Source of the DNA: Flabesymbios commensalis | Taxonomy: Eukaryota > Annelida > Polychaeta > Terebellida > Flabelligeridae | Direction: 5' to 3' | Length of the DNA: 64,000 nucleotides | NCBI GenBank assembly: GCA_964017125.1 | Contig: OZ024903.1 | Span: 66,369,163 to 66,433,162, forward strand | In this document: one piece after another, positions 1-11,643 of the stretch | How positions within the stretch are numbered: the stretch's first letter is position 1 | Layout of the letters: the number at the start of each line of letters is the position of its first letter | Made by a program: the position numbers and the translations under genes | Notes under the pieces: model-generated | Database searches by the model: none | What the model saw: the letters and a program-made list of their open reading frames with translations, nothing else | What the model was told of the DNA's origin: nothing

Positions 1-81
1 TGAGATTAATTTGGAACAACGTCGAATACGTTGGGCCGACATATTGTATAAATGTTATACAAATGTTTTGTGTTTGCTGGG
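1..81. mobile_element. MITE-A2 copy, right half (cut by window edge)
   Basis: It ends in the arm ACAAATGTTTTGTGTTTGC followed by TGGG. The same arm closes the copies at 38396-38497 and 59530-59638. The left half lies outside the window. Confidence 0.8.
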
Positions 82-138
82 AATGACTATTTTTTTTGTA
101 AGTAGAGTATGGTCATGATAGCTGTGAGACTATAGTAG

Positions 139-241
139 CCCAGCAAACACGAGACGTTGACCAAATGTCGACTTAATGTTGGGCCATCGTCTGAAACGCT
201 GACCCAACACTGGTCCAACTTTGTTTGTCATCTCGTGTTTG
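139..241. mobile_element. MITE-A copy
   Basis: A hairpin-forming element starting CCCAGCAAACACGAG, with a decayed right end (CTCGTGTTTGAT). It lies in the intron just downstream of the IgGFc-type exon 2 donor, on the side that runs off the window. Confidence 0.85.
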
Positions 242-254
242 ATTTTCGTCTTAC

Positions 255-1357
255 CTGTGTTCCGTCTAATAAAAGCCCTTGTATGTCATCAGAGCGGATA
301 ACAAAGGTGGCGTAGTGAATGAGATTACCACCAAGGACGGGAAAGGTGAAACTATTCAGGTACTGTTCCACTGGTGGTACCAACAGCTGTGCAGGATGAT
401 TGCCTTCTGTGGCGGGCTGGAGAGAGGAGCTCTCATAGAAAGCCAGAAGTTGTATGGGTGCGGAAGCAGATACACTCATACTGAGGCCTGGTAAAGAGGT
501 GGTTGTGGATTGAGAATCTCCTTGACTCTGAGATGTCCAGGTGTATATTATGGTACCATCATCTACACGGATCACAACCGTAGTACCAGCTTCAGCCGCG
601 ACATATCGTATGTATGTACCTTCACGCTGAGCTAAGGGCGCGAGGTTGAATTTGGTACCCCACGCATCTACTGGTAAGAGCTGTGACGTCATTACACTCG
701 TCTGTGCCTCATTATCGCCCACATATTCATCTCGTCCCCCGCTGTGGACGGCCACTGGTTTGTTGGCCAGGATGCGGGAACCAGTGAGATCCACGGATGA
801 CTGCATAGTGAATGTTTGGTGTGCTGATAGCTCCACAGGGATCTGCTCTCCACTGGTGTACTGCCTGCCGTCAACACTCACAAAGACCCCTGACCTGGTC
901 GCCAAAGTTACAGTCAGCTCCGTCACATCTTCTATGGCTACTATTGTCACCTGAGAGAGATCATTCAGAGGGTGTGTGCCTATAGCGTAGTACTCTGTAC
1001 CCAATCCCTCCACCGGAAGGGCCAGGAAGGAGCTGCGCCCTCGCCGTGCGTCTTCACGTAAAGTCCCGAGAAGCACGATATCCTGTGAGGATTCCACAAG
1101 TACCCCGTTGTCACCGGTACCACCTAGTGCCAGTAATGTAGATGGCACATTGATAGAGGAGTAGTCTAAAGGTTCCACCTCCACCTGTTCCTCTAGTATA
1201 GTTGGATCACGTGCTGGTGACGTCATACTGACCTCAGTAATGGCCACCGTGGTGCTCCCCAGTGTGACTAAACCACGTGGATTGTTATCACGTGATACGT
1301 CCTGAAACCCGATAATAAACGTCTTGCCAATGTTGTCTACCACACAACCCTGACCAC
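255..1357 (-). CDS. IgGFc-binding-protein N-terminal domain protein, exon 2 (partial gene)
   Basis: This exon encodes about 367 residues of a secreted protein with an IgGFc-binding N-terminal domain. The domain is known from FCGBP-like mucus and immune proteins and is expanded in several marine invertebrates. Visible hallmarks are the early strand KTFIIGFQD, the motif NKPVAVHSGG, and downstream LLPVDAWGTKFNLAP, matching the family pattern of 'kPvaV.sG' followed by 'lpPv..WG..f'. The acceptor (TTTGTTACAG before GTGGTCAGG) lies at 1358 and the donor (ACACAG before GTAAGACG) at 254. The phase fits exon 1, giving ...TTPAGGQGCVVDN. The reading frame is open throughout the exon. The next exon lies left of the window, so domains such as VWD, TIL or EGF that often follow cannot be assessed. 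The domain call is firm; the full protein architecture is unknown. Confidence 0.85.
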
Positions 1358-1899
1358 CTGTAACAAATCATAGCATATTGGAAGGAATCATATAGATGGC
1401 CTTCAAAATAGCCCTGCATAGTTAGAGACTGGACAAATCTTACAACCAGAATGTATGTCCTATGTAGGTCTATGTTTAATCAATAGACAACCAATGTCAA
1501 CTTGCAAGGTTGATCAAAAGTTGGGTCAGCTTCGTAGAGGGTAAACTAACATTATTCTAACATCGTTTAATGTCTTGCAATTTCTGCTGATGACTACAGT
1601 TGACAAAACAAATACCCACTACATGTAACTGTGTAAGAGCTTTAGAGAAACGAATAATAACAAACTGAATATTTTCCCATCTTTTTATCAATGAATAAAT
1701 GTGTTAATGAAGTGAATATGCAACGTTTATACATGGTGACATTGTATCTATTGCATTTGTGATGATGCGAACGCTATTAAAATGGCTCATAAAATCAGAT
1801 GACTGTTTTCATTTGCGTAGAAATTATCTGATGTTCTGATTTAATATTACTTTGATAATGCAAAGCATGTTTTATAGTGATGTAGGACATCATACTTAC

Positions 1900-1966
1900 C
1901 AGCTGGAGTGGTGAAAATCAGTAATGTGCCCACGATAAAACACAACACCCTTTTAATTATTGCCAT
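1900..1966 (-). CDS. IgGFc-type gene, exon 1: start codon and signal peptide
   Basis: ATG at 1966 opens 22 codons plus one base: MAIIKRVLCFIVG then TLLIFTTPA, a basic n-region, hydrophobic core and small residues, as in a classical signal peptide. The exon ends at a strong donor (CTG before GTAAGTATG). The leftover base completes a glycine codon with exon 2, and the 542-bp intron is phase 1. This start is chosen because signal sequence, donor and phase agree. The longer open frame upstream of the ATG adds no recognisable sequence. Confidence 0.75.
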
Positions 1967-2149
1967 GCTTAAAACTGCGAAAAGTGCGAAAACTGAAAAA
2001 TAATTAGATTCGCTATAGCGATTATACACATTCAAACAATAATTGTAGGTGATAGAGAACATTAAAACAATTTTCATAATATATTTAAAAATAAATAACT
2101 AATAGTGTTATGCACATTACTAAACTAGACAGTTAGTTAGATACTGCAC

Positions 2150-2640
2150 CCTCCACCGCAGTGATTGTGTATTGGGTTAGAATCGTAATCCGGATCATCC
2201 CCAAAATGTAATGGATTGTTCCGTGGCAACGAGACAAAAAATCTTTAAAAGAAATCTGGATCTCGATCGCAATCCGGACCCTGGATCCAAATCGTAAATA
2301 GGATCATCACCGAAATTTAATGGATTGTTCCTTATATAAGTTGTCCAGAGACACACCTATGGTAAAAGTTTCATGCAAACCGGTTCATTATTTTGTAAGT
2401 AATTGTGCTGACGGACAGACAAACAATCGTAATCCGGATCCAGGATTCACTATTTAATAGATTGTTCCTTGAACCGAGACACACCTCTGGTAAAATGTGC
2501 ATGCAAATCCGTTTATTATCTTGTAAGTAATCCTCCTGACGGACGGACGGACGGACGGACAAGCGAAGAAACCAACACGACCGAAAACAGGCAGAACAAG
2601 GAAAATAGAATCTATTTTCCTTGGGCAGAGGTATTGAATT
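2150..2640. repeat. Degenerate interspersed repeat with (GGAC)n stretch
   Basis: Three staggered versions of one unit (AATCGTAATCCGGATC, GGATTGTTCC, GAGACACACCT, TTTTGTAAGTAAT) end in a GGAC tetranucleotide run at about 2538-2560 and CTTGGGCAGAGGTA. The layout resembles a common invertebrate dispersed repeat ending in GACAGACAGAC and a GGAGGTA motif. That family match is from memory. Confidence 0.55.
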
Positions 2641-3015
2641 AATGTCGTATAGCCATAATCTATTTTTAGCATATACATTTTTTTAGAATACAAATTAAAC
2701 ATACAATGTATTAAGCATGTTAAGAGAGGGGGCAGTCAGATTTTTATTTGTCACTCGATGTAGTGCTGCGTGTCAAATTTCCATATGACAATAATTGTGC
2801 GACATTACAGCTCCACGATCTTTAGACACCATCCCAAATGCGTGATGTTATAAAATTGTAATGCTGTTAAAAGTGAAGTGGCCCGCAATATCAACTTGAT
2901 CAGACGGATTTAATTAGTTCAGAACTCCATCACTTTGTTTTTTAGCCCTGTTGAACAGAATGAATCATGACTGAGTCACAAGGTGAGCGCCTTGACACGA
3001 TAGGTGGATCCCTAG

Positions 3016-3106
3016 CTCGAAACATTAACTCAATGTTGCTGTAATGTTGGGCCAGCGTCTGCGACACTGGCCCAACATAACCGCAGCATTGGTTGAAGTC
3101 TTGTGA
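3016..3106. mobile_element. MITE-A copy, decayed ends
   Basis: Internal arms CAATGTTGCTGTAATGTTGG and GCCCAACATAACCGCAGC around a GTCTGCGAC centre. Terminal CAGCAAACAC sequences are largely lost. Confidence 0.75.
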
Positions 3107-4799
3107 TTTTTGAGATCCAGTGAATACAATGAAAGAAGTAGATATGAGCTGAATGAACCAAACCTACACTGCCACACCCTGTAAAACAGCTGTAACCAGG
3201 TACCACCGCCCAAGCTTACCAACTCAAATATGTCAATATCGCCATTTAGCATGGACACCGGACACCGGACATGGTTTTGTGAGTGAATCACTTGCTTCCC
3301 AAGCGTGATGTCCTCGGTTTGAGATTAGATACTACGTAGCCTATTTCGTACTTTTTACTTCTCTTTTTTTCAAAAAAATATATGATTCCTAATCTTGAGA
3401 TTTTAACAATTTCAATCACAATGATATTTCTTTCTAATTATAGATGATCTGTTGATTAATTATCCTAATATATTGTTTTTTTATTCTCAAATATTCATAG
3501 CACAACGTCCTTAGCATGGCCATATTTTGCATCTACATGTACTTTAAATCATCAGTTTCTTTATGAGTAGGCACTAAAACGATGTGCGCTTTGTTTAATA
3601 TGTATGATGTTGTGTCATAATCACCGTGAGTGAAAAATATAAGTATGTTACAAGAGTAGAACAATTATGGTTGTTTTGTAATAAAGCCGTATTATATTGT
3701 GTGTGAGAGGTGCACACCATGATTCATCACTCCAGATGGTTAACTTGGTAATATGTGTGGGCTGAATTAATATAAAGTTCTTGTTTATTTGAGCATTACA
3801 TCTAGTATATTTCTGCGATATTTTAATGCTGATTAATTTCATAGGTGCATGAATCTGTCAACATAATATATTGTATATACATTGTTGTATAACGTTAACA
3901 TACCTGTTCAGTGATATCCTGATATGAATCCCGGCATCTGCTGGAGACGTGGAGGGCAGGACACGACGATAAGTAATATATCAGAGTGGGTGAACACACA
4001 TTATTCACTGTCCTCTCCCCTGTAGGCTACACCTCGCTATGTGTCATTCTCTTATATCAACATTGGTCATAACCCGTTTGGGTGGCATGCATAAAAAATG
4101 GGGTAAAGTATTACGGGACGTTTGTGAGTCTTTATGAACAAATTGGCTGCTGCAGTTTATCAAGTCATGGTAGTCTAATGATTTTATTCAAAATGAAAAA
4201 GACGAGAATTGAAAATCATATTTTATAAATAGAAATATACATTCAAAATTGGCTGCAGTAATAATATCACATAAACAGTATCATGATGTCTGTTGGTCTA
4301 AAAGTGTACCTCTGCCATGTTCAGTAGGCTACATCATCTGGTCACACAAGTGGATCTTCACCACCCATGATTGCCGTATACCAGTCGCCGTGCTGTGTTT
4401 GTCCTGGGATCACTCACTAAGCCATGGATATACAGGTCATGGCAGCCGGTGTCACTCAGTATTTTAATGTCCTTCTCTAACAGGGTACGTAGTAGCGGTG
4501 ATTGAATTTCACCGCACGCAGCTGACCGTGAACAGAAGACCACTTTGGCCGTGCAGTGGCAAACAGCATTAACTGCTTACTTGAAAAGTAAGCAGTTACT
4601 GCTGTTTGCTTTTGCAGGGCACACTCGTGCGGCAGAAGTTTGTCCACATCAAATATTTCGTGACCATCATCAGGAAGGGAACACATGGATTCCAGAACTT
4701 TGACTAACTTTATTGACACACAGTAAACAACATTTGCTACATGTAGGCTAGTTTGTCACAGCTGTCTCACCTTATCATCCATCGATCCCTCTGAAATAA
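3107..4799. other. Intergenic, nothing recognised except one hairpin
   Basis: AT-rich sequence without a convincing exon. It holds one compact inverted repeat at 4561-4608 (AAACAGCATTAACTGCTTAC against its complement). A piece related to one arm recurs near 62546. Confidence 0.5.
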
Positions 4800-5080
4800 A
4801 ATGAATGGGGTTTTAGGCCACCTTCGTGCACATGTAGGCTAAACTCGTCCAGAAGAACCCATAAGGATGGTGAGATGAATGATATGACACTGTCCTCCAA
4901 ACACAAAATGCGAAATTCGGGTCATGGCGGTCTGAGGCCCAGCACGCTACCTCTCGATCACAGGGGCTCCCCACATATTGAATCTTCACGAGTGAGCGGG
5001 GAAGAAACAATTTGTTTATTTGAAACTTCAATGCCAGAGCGATCCCCGACTTTCCAAGCAGGCAACTTTAAAGCAGCTCC
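4800..5080 (-). mobile_element. SINE-2 copy
   Basis: The 3' part (complement of GGGGTTTTAGGCCACC) and the tail of the tRNA-like head are shared with copies at 28347-28635 and 41622-41879. The head is incomplete at the right end; in the better copies it contains an RNA polymerase III B box, GGTTCGAACCC. Confidence 0.7.
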
Positions 5081-5141
5081 TCGGGATGACATCGATTTTC
5101 GTTTTTAGTTTTGTAATGAAGTAGTGTATCCCCCAGATCAT

Positions 5142-5410
5142 GATTTTATTTTTTCAGAGTTTTTAGATTTTTTAAAATATTTTATATCAACATTTCTATG
5201 AAACCGCTTAAAACCCAAACAAACTTTCTGTATACCTAAACACTTGCTAAAGGATGGTTGAATGTTCCTACAGAATTGGGCGACATGTTGATGTCGTCGG
5301 TACAGGGTTGGGCAGACAATCAGTGTTGCAGGTGTATCACCCCATGTCCTGACTACAAGACACCAATTAGCGGCGATTGCTCTGATCTCACCGTCCAAGG
5401 CGTGAGAAAT
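5142..5410. repeat. Dispersed repeat Y, copy 1
   Basis: About 270 bp closely resembling 44773-45042, including CTATGAAACCGCTTAAAACC and GTGTTGCAGGTGTATC. It contains a decayed MITE-A-like centre around 5270-5330. A SINE-2 tail fragment (TTTAACCACTGCACCAGC) follows at 5619-5636. Confidence 0.75.
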
Positions 5411-5730
5411 TGTGGTGTAAAGTGCTGTATATTGCTGACTTGTTTTGTTTACATGCCAATATACGACCTGGAAATATAACTATTTCATTTTTTTTCGGTG
5501 CTTTAAAATTATTTTTTGACTTTTTTTCATTTTAGTTAAGATCAGTAGGCTACATAGCTTCATATAAATTAAATTTTCGAAATTGGCAAAATTGAAAATA
5601 TCTCATCCCAAGGAGCAGCTTTAACCACTGCACCAGCCCCGCCCACTCACCATCGAGCATTTTTGTTATTTTTTATTTAGGGCCTAGCGCCTTTCACGAC
5701 TGAGCTCGTTGTTAATAGCCTACGCTTTAA

Positions 5731-6061
5731 TATATAGCGGGGGAGGAACCTGGACCAATCTTTCACTTGGTGACAACTTTTTGTGGGTAGGCTTAAAATG
5801 AAGCTTAGGATATGTTCTTTGACTTTTTTGGCGGATGCAAACTTTTTCGGGTCATTTTTTCGAAATATGACGCGTCAAATCCGCCATTACACGAAATCCT
5901 TGAAATTGACTTAAAACACAAAGTATGCAACGTAGCATAATGATTTTTAGGTCTATACCTATGTTTTCAGGGTCAAGGAACATGAATTTTTGTTTAGAAA
6001 TATGCTTTCATTATTAATCAACACGTTTTATTAAAATTCAAGATGGCCGCCATGTAAAATA
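5731..6061 (+). repeat. Left terminal inverted repeat of the Academ-like element
   Basis: It pairs with 14447-14782 in reverse complement from the tip TAGCGGGG through CTTTCACTTGGTGACAAC to GATGGCCGCCATGTAAAAT. Similarity stops at about 6061. Confidence 0.85.
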
Positions 6062-6135
6062 TAAATTACGTCTCATTTTTCTGGCAATAAAGCTAGCGTT
6101 AAATGTGTCAAAAATGGACAAATACTGATAAAACA

Positions 6136-6141
6136 TTTATT
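6136..6141 (-). terminator. Candidate polyadenylation signal of the transposase gene
   Basis: AATAAA on the minus strand about 135 bases past the stop codon, the first such hexamer after the gene. Position is the only evidence. Confidence 0.35.
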
Positions 6142-6273
6142 TATTATTTGAAAATAAGTACAGTATCAAGAAGACGATACAAATTTCAGTTTCATATAAT
6201 AGAAATAATAGTCGAACATTGCAAATGCAATTGCATTACCAGGGGATGCTAAGTCATCTATTACCTGAGCTTA

Positions 6274-8923
6274 TTAACTGTCCTCATTATTATTGCACAT
6301 ATCATTGCATTTACAGAGTGATGTACATTTGAATCTACCTTTGTAGCACTTGCAGTTTCCTTTACAGGATACTTTACATTGACAACTAATTAGGTAGGCA
6401 CACCCCTCACTAACTTCTGGAAGATCGCTCCAATGGGGCATCCAAATCTTCAACCTTTCATTCCACACCCAGCCCCAGTTATTAGGTGGAAGAATGATTG
6501 GCCTTTTTTGAAGTGCCTGAATCCAATGATGTGCAGCAAGCACAGAACGCTTGACATGTTGGTACAATGCATGTTTTGTTGGAGGAATGGATTCTAATGG
6601 TTTTAGACTGGTTGTAAACAAGAGCTTACGTGCCTCATTAACATCTTTGGATGGACATTTCGGGCTATACATTTGAACAGTCATCCCCTCTAGTGCTGCC
6701 ATTAGCAATGATTCCAGAGTCAACTCAGATGGTTCGCTCTGGAGTTTGATAAAGGTGTCTGTTAACTCAGGATGTAACTCCCAAACTTTGAATGCGGTCT
6801 TCTTCCCAACATTACGTAGAAATGAGGTAATATCAGAGCCAGTGAAGGCGTGAAAGAAAGGCAATGCTTCACATCGTTGTGGACCAAGACCTTCACATAC
6901 TTTATGAATTGGGATATCTTTATAATGCTTGCCAGTACCAAATCCAATCCAAAGCTCTTGAAGGGATGTCTTTGGAAAGAAATGGCAAGCAAGAACAACA
7001 ACATCTGTGTCTACGGTCCGAAGGTAAGCAATAGTGTGTCCATTATCGGCAGCATTCTTATAATGCAGCTGTAATCTGGTATCTCCTTCTTCTTGAGAGC
7101 AGGGAGATATCGAAGAAAGATCACATTCCTTGTTTGAAATAACAATATCTCCTTTTGTGCTTAATAGATGATATCTTTTGTCTGAGGTTGCATTTTTCAT
7201 TTTTTCACTGATATATTCAAAGAGTTGCTGTTTGTTCTCGCTATCCAACAAAAATTTGTGCCAAGCAGCTCCCTTAGGAATTGGTTTGTCCGAGTCCACA
7301 CGTGTTCGTTGATTGGTTGCTCCACCACGCCTTGCTCTGCATTGCGTTTTGAGGCTTATGTTACCTATATAAACATCATATACTGCATCTACACGTTCAC
7401 ATGTTGGGGTAAGTTGGGATTCCATGAATGGGAGGAGATGCTTTGGAAGGTAATCCTTAAAGGTCACTGCTGTAGTAGGTTTAACCATATGCACTACTGC
7501 AGCCATGTCAAATAGGGCAACTGTAGCTCTTTCTTTCAATGGGTTTTTACCGGGTTTGGGAATGTTTGGGAGACATTCCAATAAAGCAGCTTTATTACCA
7601 CTGTGGAGCTTACCATTGTTTGAGAGGGTTGGTGAATCTCTCACACTCTCATGCTTGAAAAAGTCATTTATGTCTGATTCAGGTCGGTCTTTAAGATTCA
7701 CATAAAATCGAGTGACTATTGCTGTGGAATTTTTAGCTGAGATAGCCTGACCTCGTTTTTTATTCAGATCAACGGGTGGATGGTTTTGGAAAGTGTATAG
7801 GTTAATTTTTGGTATAGTATCTGAAAGTGCCTTTTCACAGGTATCTATCCTGTCATTGACAAATGTATGATACAACACTCGTCCTTTTTCTGGGGCATGT
7901 CTGAGACTTGTGACAATTGCTGGGTCCATGATTTCACCAGTTGTCAATGTTATAAGCTCAGGATCATTTTCAATGAAAGGATTTGTAACTGTGCGATCTT
8001 TCACCGTTTTTATTAGTGCATTTATATCTCTAAGGAACTTCTGTTGTACATATTGTGCAGCTTCTGGGTGTTCTTTCACTTTGTCATCATCTGCATTATA
8101 TGATATATCCTCTTCAAATTCTCGTAACACTCGCAAGACTTCTGGTCTTGATATCTCCATGAGCTCTTTTTCATCTTGATATCCATAAAGTCCTCGATCA
8201 CCACCATCTTCCTTGATAAGTTTAACACTTTGTTCTTGGCTTTGGTCTAGCCCAATCAGCGAAAATTTTGTTTTGCTTCTCTGTACCACAAAGAGGCCCT
8301 TCATAAAGGCAGCATGTACATTTGGATGTAACTCAGGCAAGCAAGCCATATCTCTTAGAAAAACTGGTGTGAAACGTGCATACATTGAGCGGTCGTATGC
8401 AATGAAATATCCACAGAGATCATCAATTGAGTCAAGAGTGAGCATCCAATCACCGGTACGTTGGCCTCGTATAAACCTCAAGTAGCACTTGAGGAAAATT
8501 CGCACAGTAATCCAGAAGTTGACAATCGGGCAATTATCATCAAGACGCTTCTCCCATATATCAATAGGTTCATGAGGGCCCAACTCAGTGAGGTATTCTT
8601 CATAAGAATGGCGTTTCATGATTTCTAACCAGACTAGTGTAAGTTCATAAGCATATCTTGTTCGCTTGACATGTTTACCCCCAAGCAGTGAATTACATAC
8701 ACCAGATTGATATATCCCTGCTTCCAGAAACATCAATTCCCATCCAGAACCACCTAGTAGCCTACCACCGCACTCTTGAGTTGCCATTTCTAGGTGTAGC
8801 ATTCCCAACATGATGACTATTTTAGTTTCACCTACTTCATCTGGATAAACCCACTGACATTTTTTTTGCAGAGCGTAAAGAGGACAGTCGACAGTGCAAA
8901 CAGCAATTTGGCCAGGATTAGCA
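6274..8923 (-). CDS. Academ-like transposase, C-terminal part: XPG-like nuclease and cysteine-rich tail
   Basis: A long uninterrupted frame from the LINE junction (8923) to the stop at 6274. It begins PGQIAVCTVDCPLYALQK, typical of a protein family found in many copies in fish, cnidarian and invertebrate genomes. GMLHLEMATQECGG follows, then RTRYAYELTL. The nuclease signature resembles the XPG-I region: EEGDTRLQLH (about 7075-7105), RTVDTDVVVL (about 6985-7020) and FTGSDITSFLRNVGKKTA (about 6795-6850). These correspond to the EAEAQ, DSD and G-D...GiG..tA motifs of FEN1/XPG enzymes and keep the acidic residues. The C-terminus (about 6290-6400) has a cluster of C-x-C pairs (CQCKVSCKGNCKC), read as a zinc-binding Cys8-type finger. 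Role inferred: nuclease/transposase of the enclosing element. The Academ assignment is from memory; the nuclease-like motifs are seen directly. Confidence 0.75.
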
Positions 8924-10559
8924 GGATGTGCTGCCCCACTACATCATGTGTGCTAGACCCACTTCCAACGCAATTGTTAAAAACAAATGTTGATATTTTA
9001 TCACCTGTTATCACACGAATAGTCAATTTATCTCTAACCACTGGAAAATTTCCTTCTTCACAAAAATCAGCAATAATAACTCCATTGCTAAAGAAGGCCT
9101 CACTCGATCCGGAATCATTGAAAAATTATCGTCCTGTGTCTAATCTAACATTTGTTTCAAAATTACTTGAGAGAATGGTAGCAAAACAACTACATGATTA
9201 TCTTTCACAACACCAGCTGTATGAGAAGCATCAGTCAGCATATCGGAAACGCCATAGCACTGAAACGGCATTAACACGTGTCCAAAATGACATTTTGAGA
9301 GCTATGGATGACAGTAAGGCGACAGTCTTGGTGTTACTTGATCTCTCTGCAGCTTTTGACACCGTTGACCATAATTTCTTGTTGGAGAGATTGAAGCAGT
9401 GTGGTATTTCAGGTACAGCTCAGTCTTGGTTCAAATCTTACTTGGAAGATAGATCTCAAAAGGTTCACCTTCATGGAGGCAGCTCAGCTTCGTCATCATT
9501 AAGATTTGGTGTTCCACAAGGGTCTGTGCTGGGTCCAATTTTATTCACGATCTATACCATCCCCCTGGGTGAGATATGTCGTCGTCATGGTGTCCAATAT
9601 CATCTCTATGCTGATGACACTCAACTATATGTATCCTTTAAGGTTGGTGATGCAGTAGATCTCTTGGAAGCTCAACGTCGAATCGAAATGTGCATAGCTG
9701 AGATAAAAGCATGGATGGTGATGTTCATGTTAAAGTTAAATGATGATAAAACAGAATTAGTTATCATAGCACCACCATATTTTCTTCATCACAATAAGGT
9801 GCCACTGTCTAGTGTGCAAGTGGGAGATAGTGGAATATCAAAATCTAAATGTGCCCGTAACATCGGCGTAATGTTTGATCATCATATGGATATGACTACA
9901 CAGGTCACTAAGATGTGTCAAGCAGCATGGTTCCAGCTCAGAAACATTAGATCAGTCAGATCCAGTCTCACAAAGGAGGCGACACTGAGGCTTGTTTGTT
10001 CTCTGGTGATGCCTCGCCTTGACTATGGTAACATTTCCCTCTATGGCATTTCCGAAGGCCTATTGGATAAATTGCAGAAAGCGCAAAATGCTGCTGCAAG
10101 ATTAGTTGTAAAGTGTTTACGCAGTGACCATATTACTCCTCATCTCCGTGATCTACACTGGCTACCAGTCAGATCCAGAATAAAGTACAAGATCCTTGTG
10201 ACAACATACCGTGCTCTTCATAACGAAGCGCCAGCCTACATTTCTGAAATGCTGACTCCTTATATTCCACCAAGAACACTAAGATCAACCAATACGTCTC
10301 TGTTGACTGTGCCAACAACACACACGAAACACGGAGACAGAGCATTCTCCTGTGCTGCTCCCAGGCTATGGAATGAACTGCCAATATCTATAAAGAACTG
10401 TCCCTCCACTTCTACTTTCAAACAATCTGTCAAGACTTATCTTTTTAATCGAGCCTATTGCTGATGCCTTATTGTTGACTGTTTAGAGCGCCTGCGAACG
10501 GCCGAAAAGGCTGATGTATGGCGCTATATCAAATGCTTTATATTATTATTTATATTATT
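8924..10559 (+). mobile_element. L2-type non-LTR retrotransposon (LINE), 5'-truncated
   Basis: Inserted in the transposase exon in the opposite orientation. The 7-bp sequence ATTAGCA occurs at 8917-8923 and again at 10560-10566, a clean target-site duplication. The 3' end has the L2-style GGCGCTATATCAAATGC followed by a TATT/ATT microsatellite tail. The endonuclease domain and 5' UTR are missing, as expected after incomplete reverse transcription. The reading frame is open over its whole length, which suggests a recent insertion. Confidence 0.9.
8938..10464 (+). CDS. L2-clade reverse transcriptase (C-terminal ORF2 fragment)
   Basis: About 508 residues of LINE ORF2. The N-terminal part, SCVLDPLPTQLLK, is the linker before the reverse transcriptase. 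RT motifs follow in order: PLLKK...LKNYRPVSNL, LLDLSAAFDTVDH (motif A, catalytic D), GVPQGSVLGPILF (motif B) and YHLYADDTQLY (motif C, YADD). The C-terminal DLHWLPVRSRIKYKI and the final NCPSTSTFKQSVKTYLF are characteristic of L2/CR1 proteins. Product: RNA-dependent DNA polymerase for target-primed reverse transcription. The upstream endonuclease is absent, so this copy cannot move by itself. The ATG upstream of 8938 belongs to the host transposon, not to the LINE. Confidence 0.9.
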   Translation, partial: TTSCVLDPLPTQLLKTNVDILSPVITRIVNLSLTTGKFPSSQKSAIITPLLKKASLDPESLKNYRPVSNLTFVSKLLERMVAKQLHDYLSQHQLYEKHQSAYRKRHSTETALTRVQNDILRAMDDSKATVLVLLDLSAAFDTVDHNFLLERLKQCGISGTAQSWFKSYLEDRSQKVHLHGGSSASSSLRFGVPQGSVLGPILFTIYTIPLGEICRRHGVQYHLYADDTQLYVSFKVGDAVDLLEAQRRIEMCIAEIKAWMVMFMLKLNDDKTELVIIAPPYFLHHNKVPLSSVQVGDSGISKSKCARNIGVMFDHHMDMTTQVTKMCQAAWFQLRNIRSVRSSLTKEATLRLVCSLVMPRLDYGNISLYGISEGLLDKLQKAQNAAARLVVKCLRSDHITPHLRDLHWLPVRSRIKYKILVTTYRALHNEAPAYISEMLTPYIPPRTLRSTNTSLLTVPTTHTKHGDRAFSCAAPRLWNELPISIKNCPSTSTFKQSVKTYLFNRAYC

Positions 10560-10566
10560 ATTAGCA

Positions 10567-11401
10567 TAATTGGTTGCTTTGATCAACATTTCCATGCTGT
10601 GTTTTTGCATTGCCATTGTGGCCGCCTTATTGTAGAATTCAGGAAATATTCCAATAGATGCTCATGGGCGTACATCATTGTGATCTTGATTATGTGAATG
10701 ATACCCTGAATATGTTATAGGAATGTTGCAGAGGCTACCTTCCTTTACCACATTACTTGCATGTTTTATCCATTCATTTTCTGGAATTTCTCTTCTGTTG
10801 TCTTTGCTAAACTTCGACCTGGTCCCTGATTGAATAGGGGTTTGTTTTATTTCCCCAGCAAAATCTTCTACATAGGGCACATTTGCGAACTTTTCAGGTA
10901 TTTTGATCTCAGCCCCTTTGGGGATACTTTTAAGACTCAGTGGCTTTGGGTCAACTCCGCGGTTGTCATCAGTGAGATGTGCAGTAATGGTAAGAATTGT
11001 GCCATGTATTTCGACCCTGCCTGAAATATCAAAGTTATCAGATGAACCTGTAACAAACGCTTTTAATTTTACTGTTGGTGGAATAACTACACCTATTTCA
11101 TTCCACATTCTGGTAACTACTTTGGCAAAATCACGTCTAACTTCAATCACTCTGGCATGAGACACAGATAATCCCATTGAATGGGATGTCTGTATTGACC
11201 CTTTCTGCCTCCCTTGGGCATGTGGTTTAAGACCATTGTAAAGAGTCACTGGTGTCTCTCTGTGTTTCATTTGATATAAATGATTGCTTTTTGTATGTCT
11301 TTTTGAAGCATTACTACAAATTAACTGTGATATCACACAAGCAACTTTCACTCGTGCTGTTGGGTCTTCTGGATCATCTCTTACGTCTTCTCTGTTTTCC
11401 A
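10567..11401 (-). CDS. Academ-like transposase, middle exon part
   Basis: The exon begins after an acceptor (TTGCATAAG) at 11402 and joins the upstream exon in phase (CEPVENREDVRDD). Recognisable family blocks are ACVISQLICSNASKRH, HRETPVTLYNGL and SMGLSVSHARVIE, then AATMAMQKHSMEMLIKATNYA up to the LINE. On the far side of the LINE the frame resumes with NPGQIAV, exactly as in relatives, so the exon was continuous before insertion. One in-frame TGA at 10662-10664 interrupts it. A DNA-binding or structural role upstream of the nuclease domain is inferred. Confidence 0.65.
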
Positions 11402-11643
11402 CTTATGCAAAACAAAAGCAAAACAAATTTTAAGTGTGTGTCAGAGAAATAAAGGCTAATTGCCAGAAAAAAACATTTTTTTTCAAATTAGTGCCATGAC
11501 CTTGTAAACTATTTCTATTGTTATGAAAACTAACTTTCGATACGAATAAAAGTTTTGATGGTAACTCTTATTTTTAAATTGAATATGTGTGTGTAATCGA
11601 ATGTATTGTGATTTAAACAAAAAAGTAATCACTGATAAATTAC

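Noticed and set aside
8866-8937. ATG at 8866 as the start of the LINE protein
   Set aside because: It lies left of the target duplication in the host transposon; the open frame there is coincidental.
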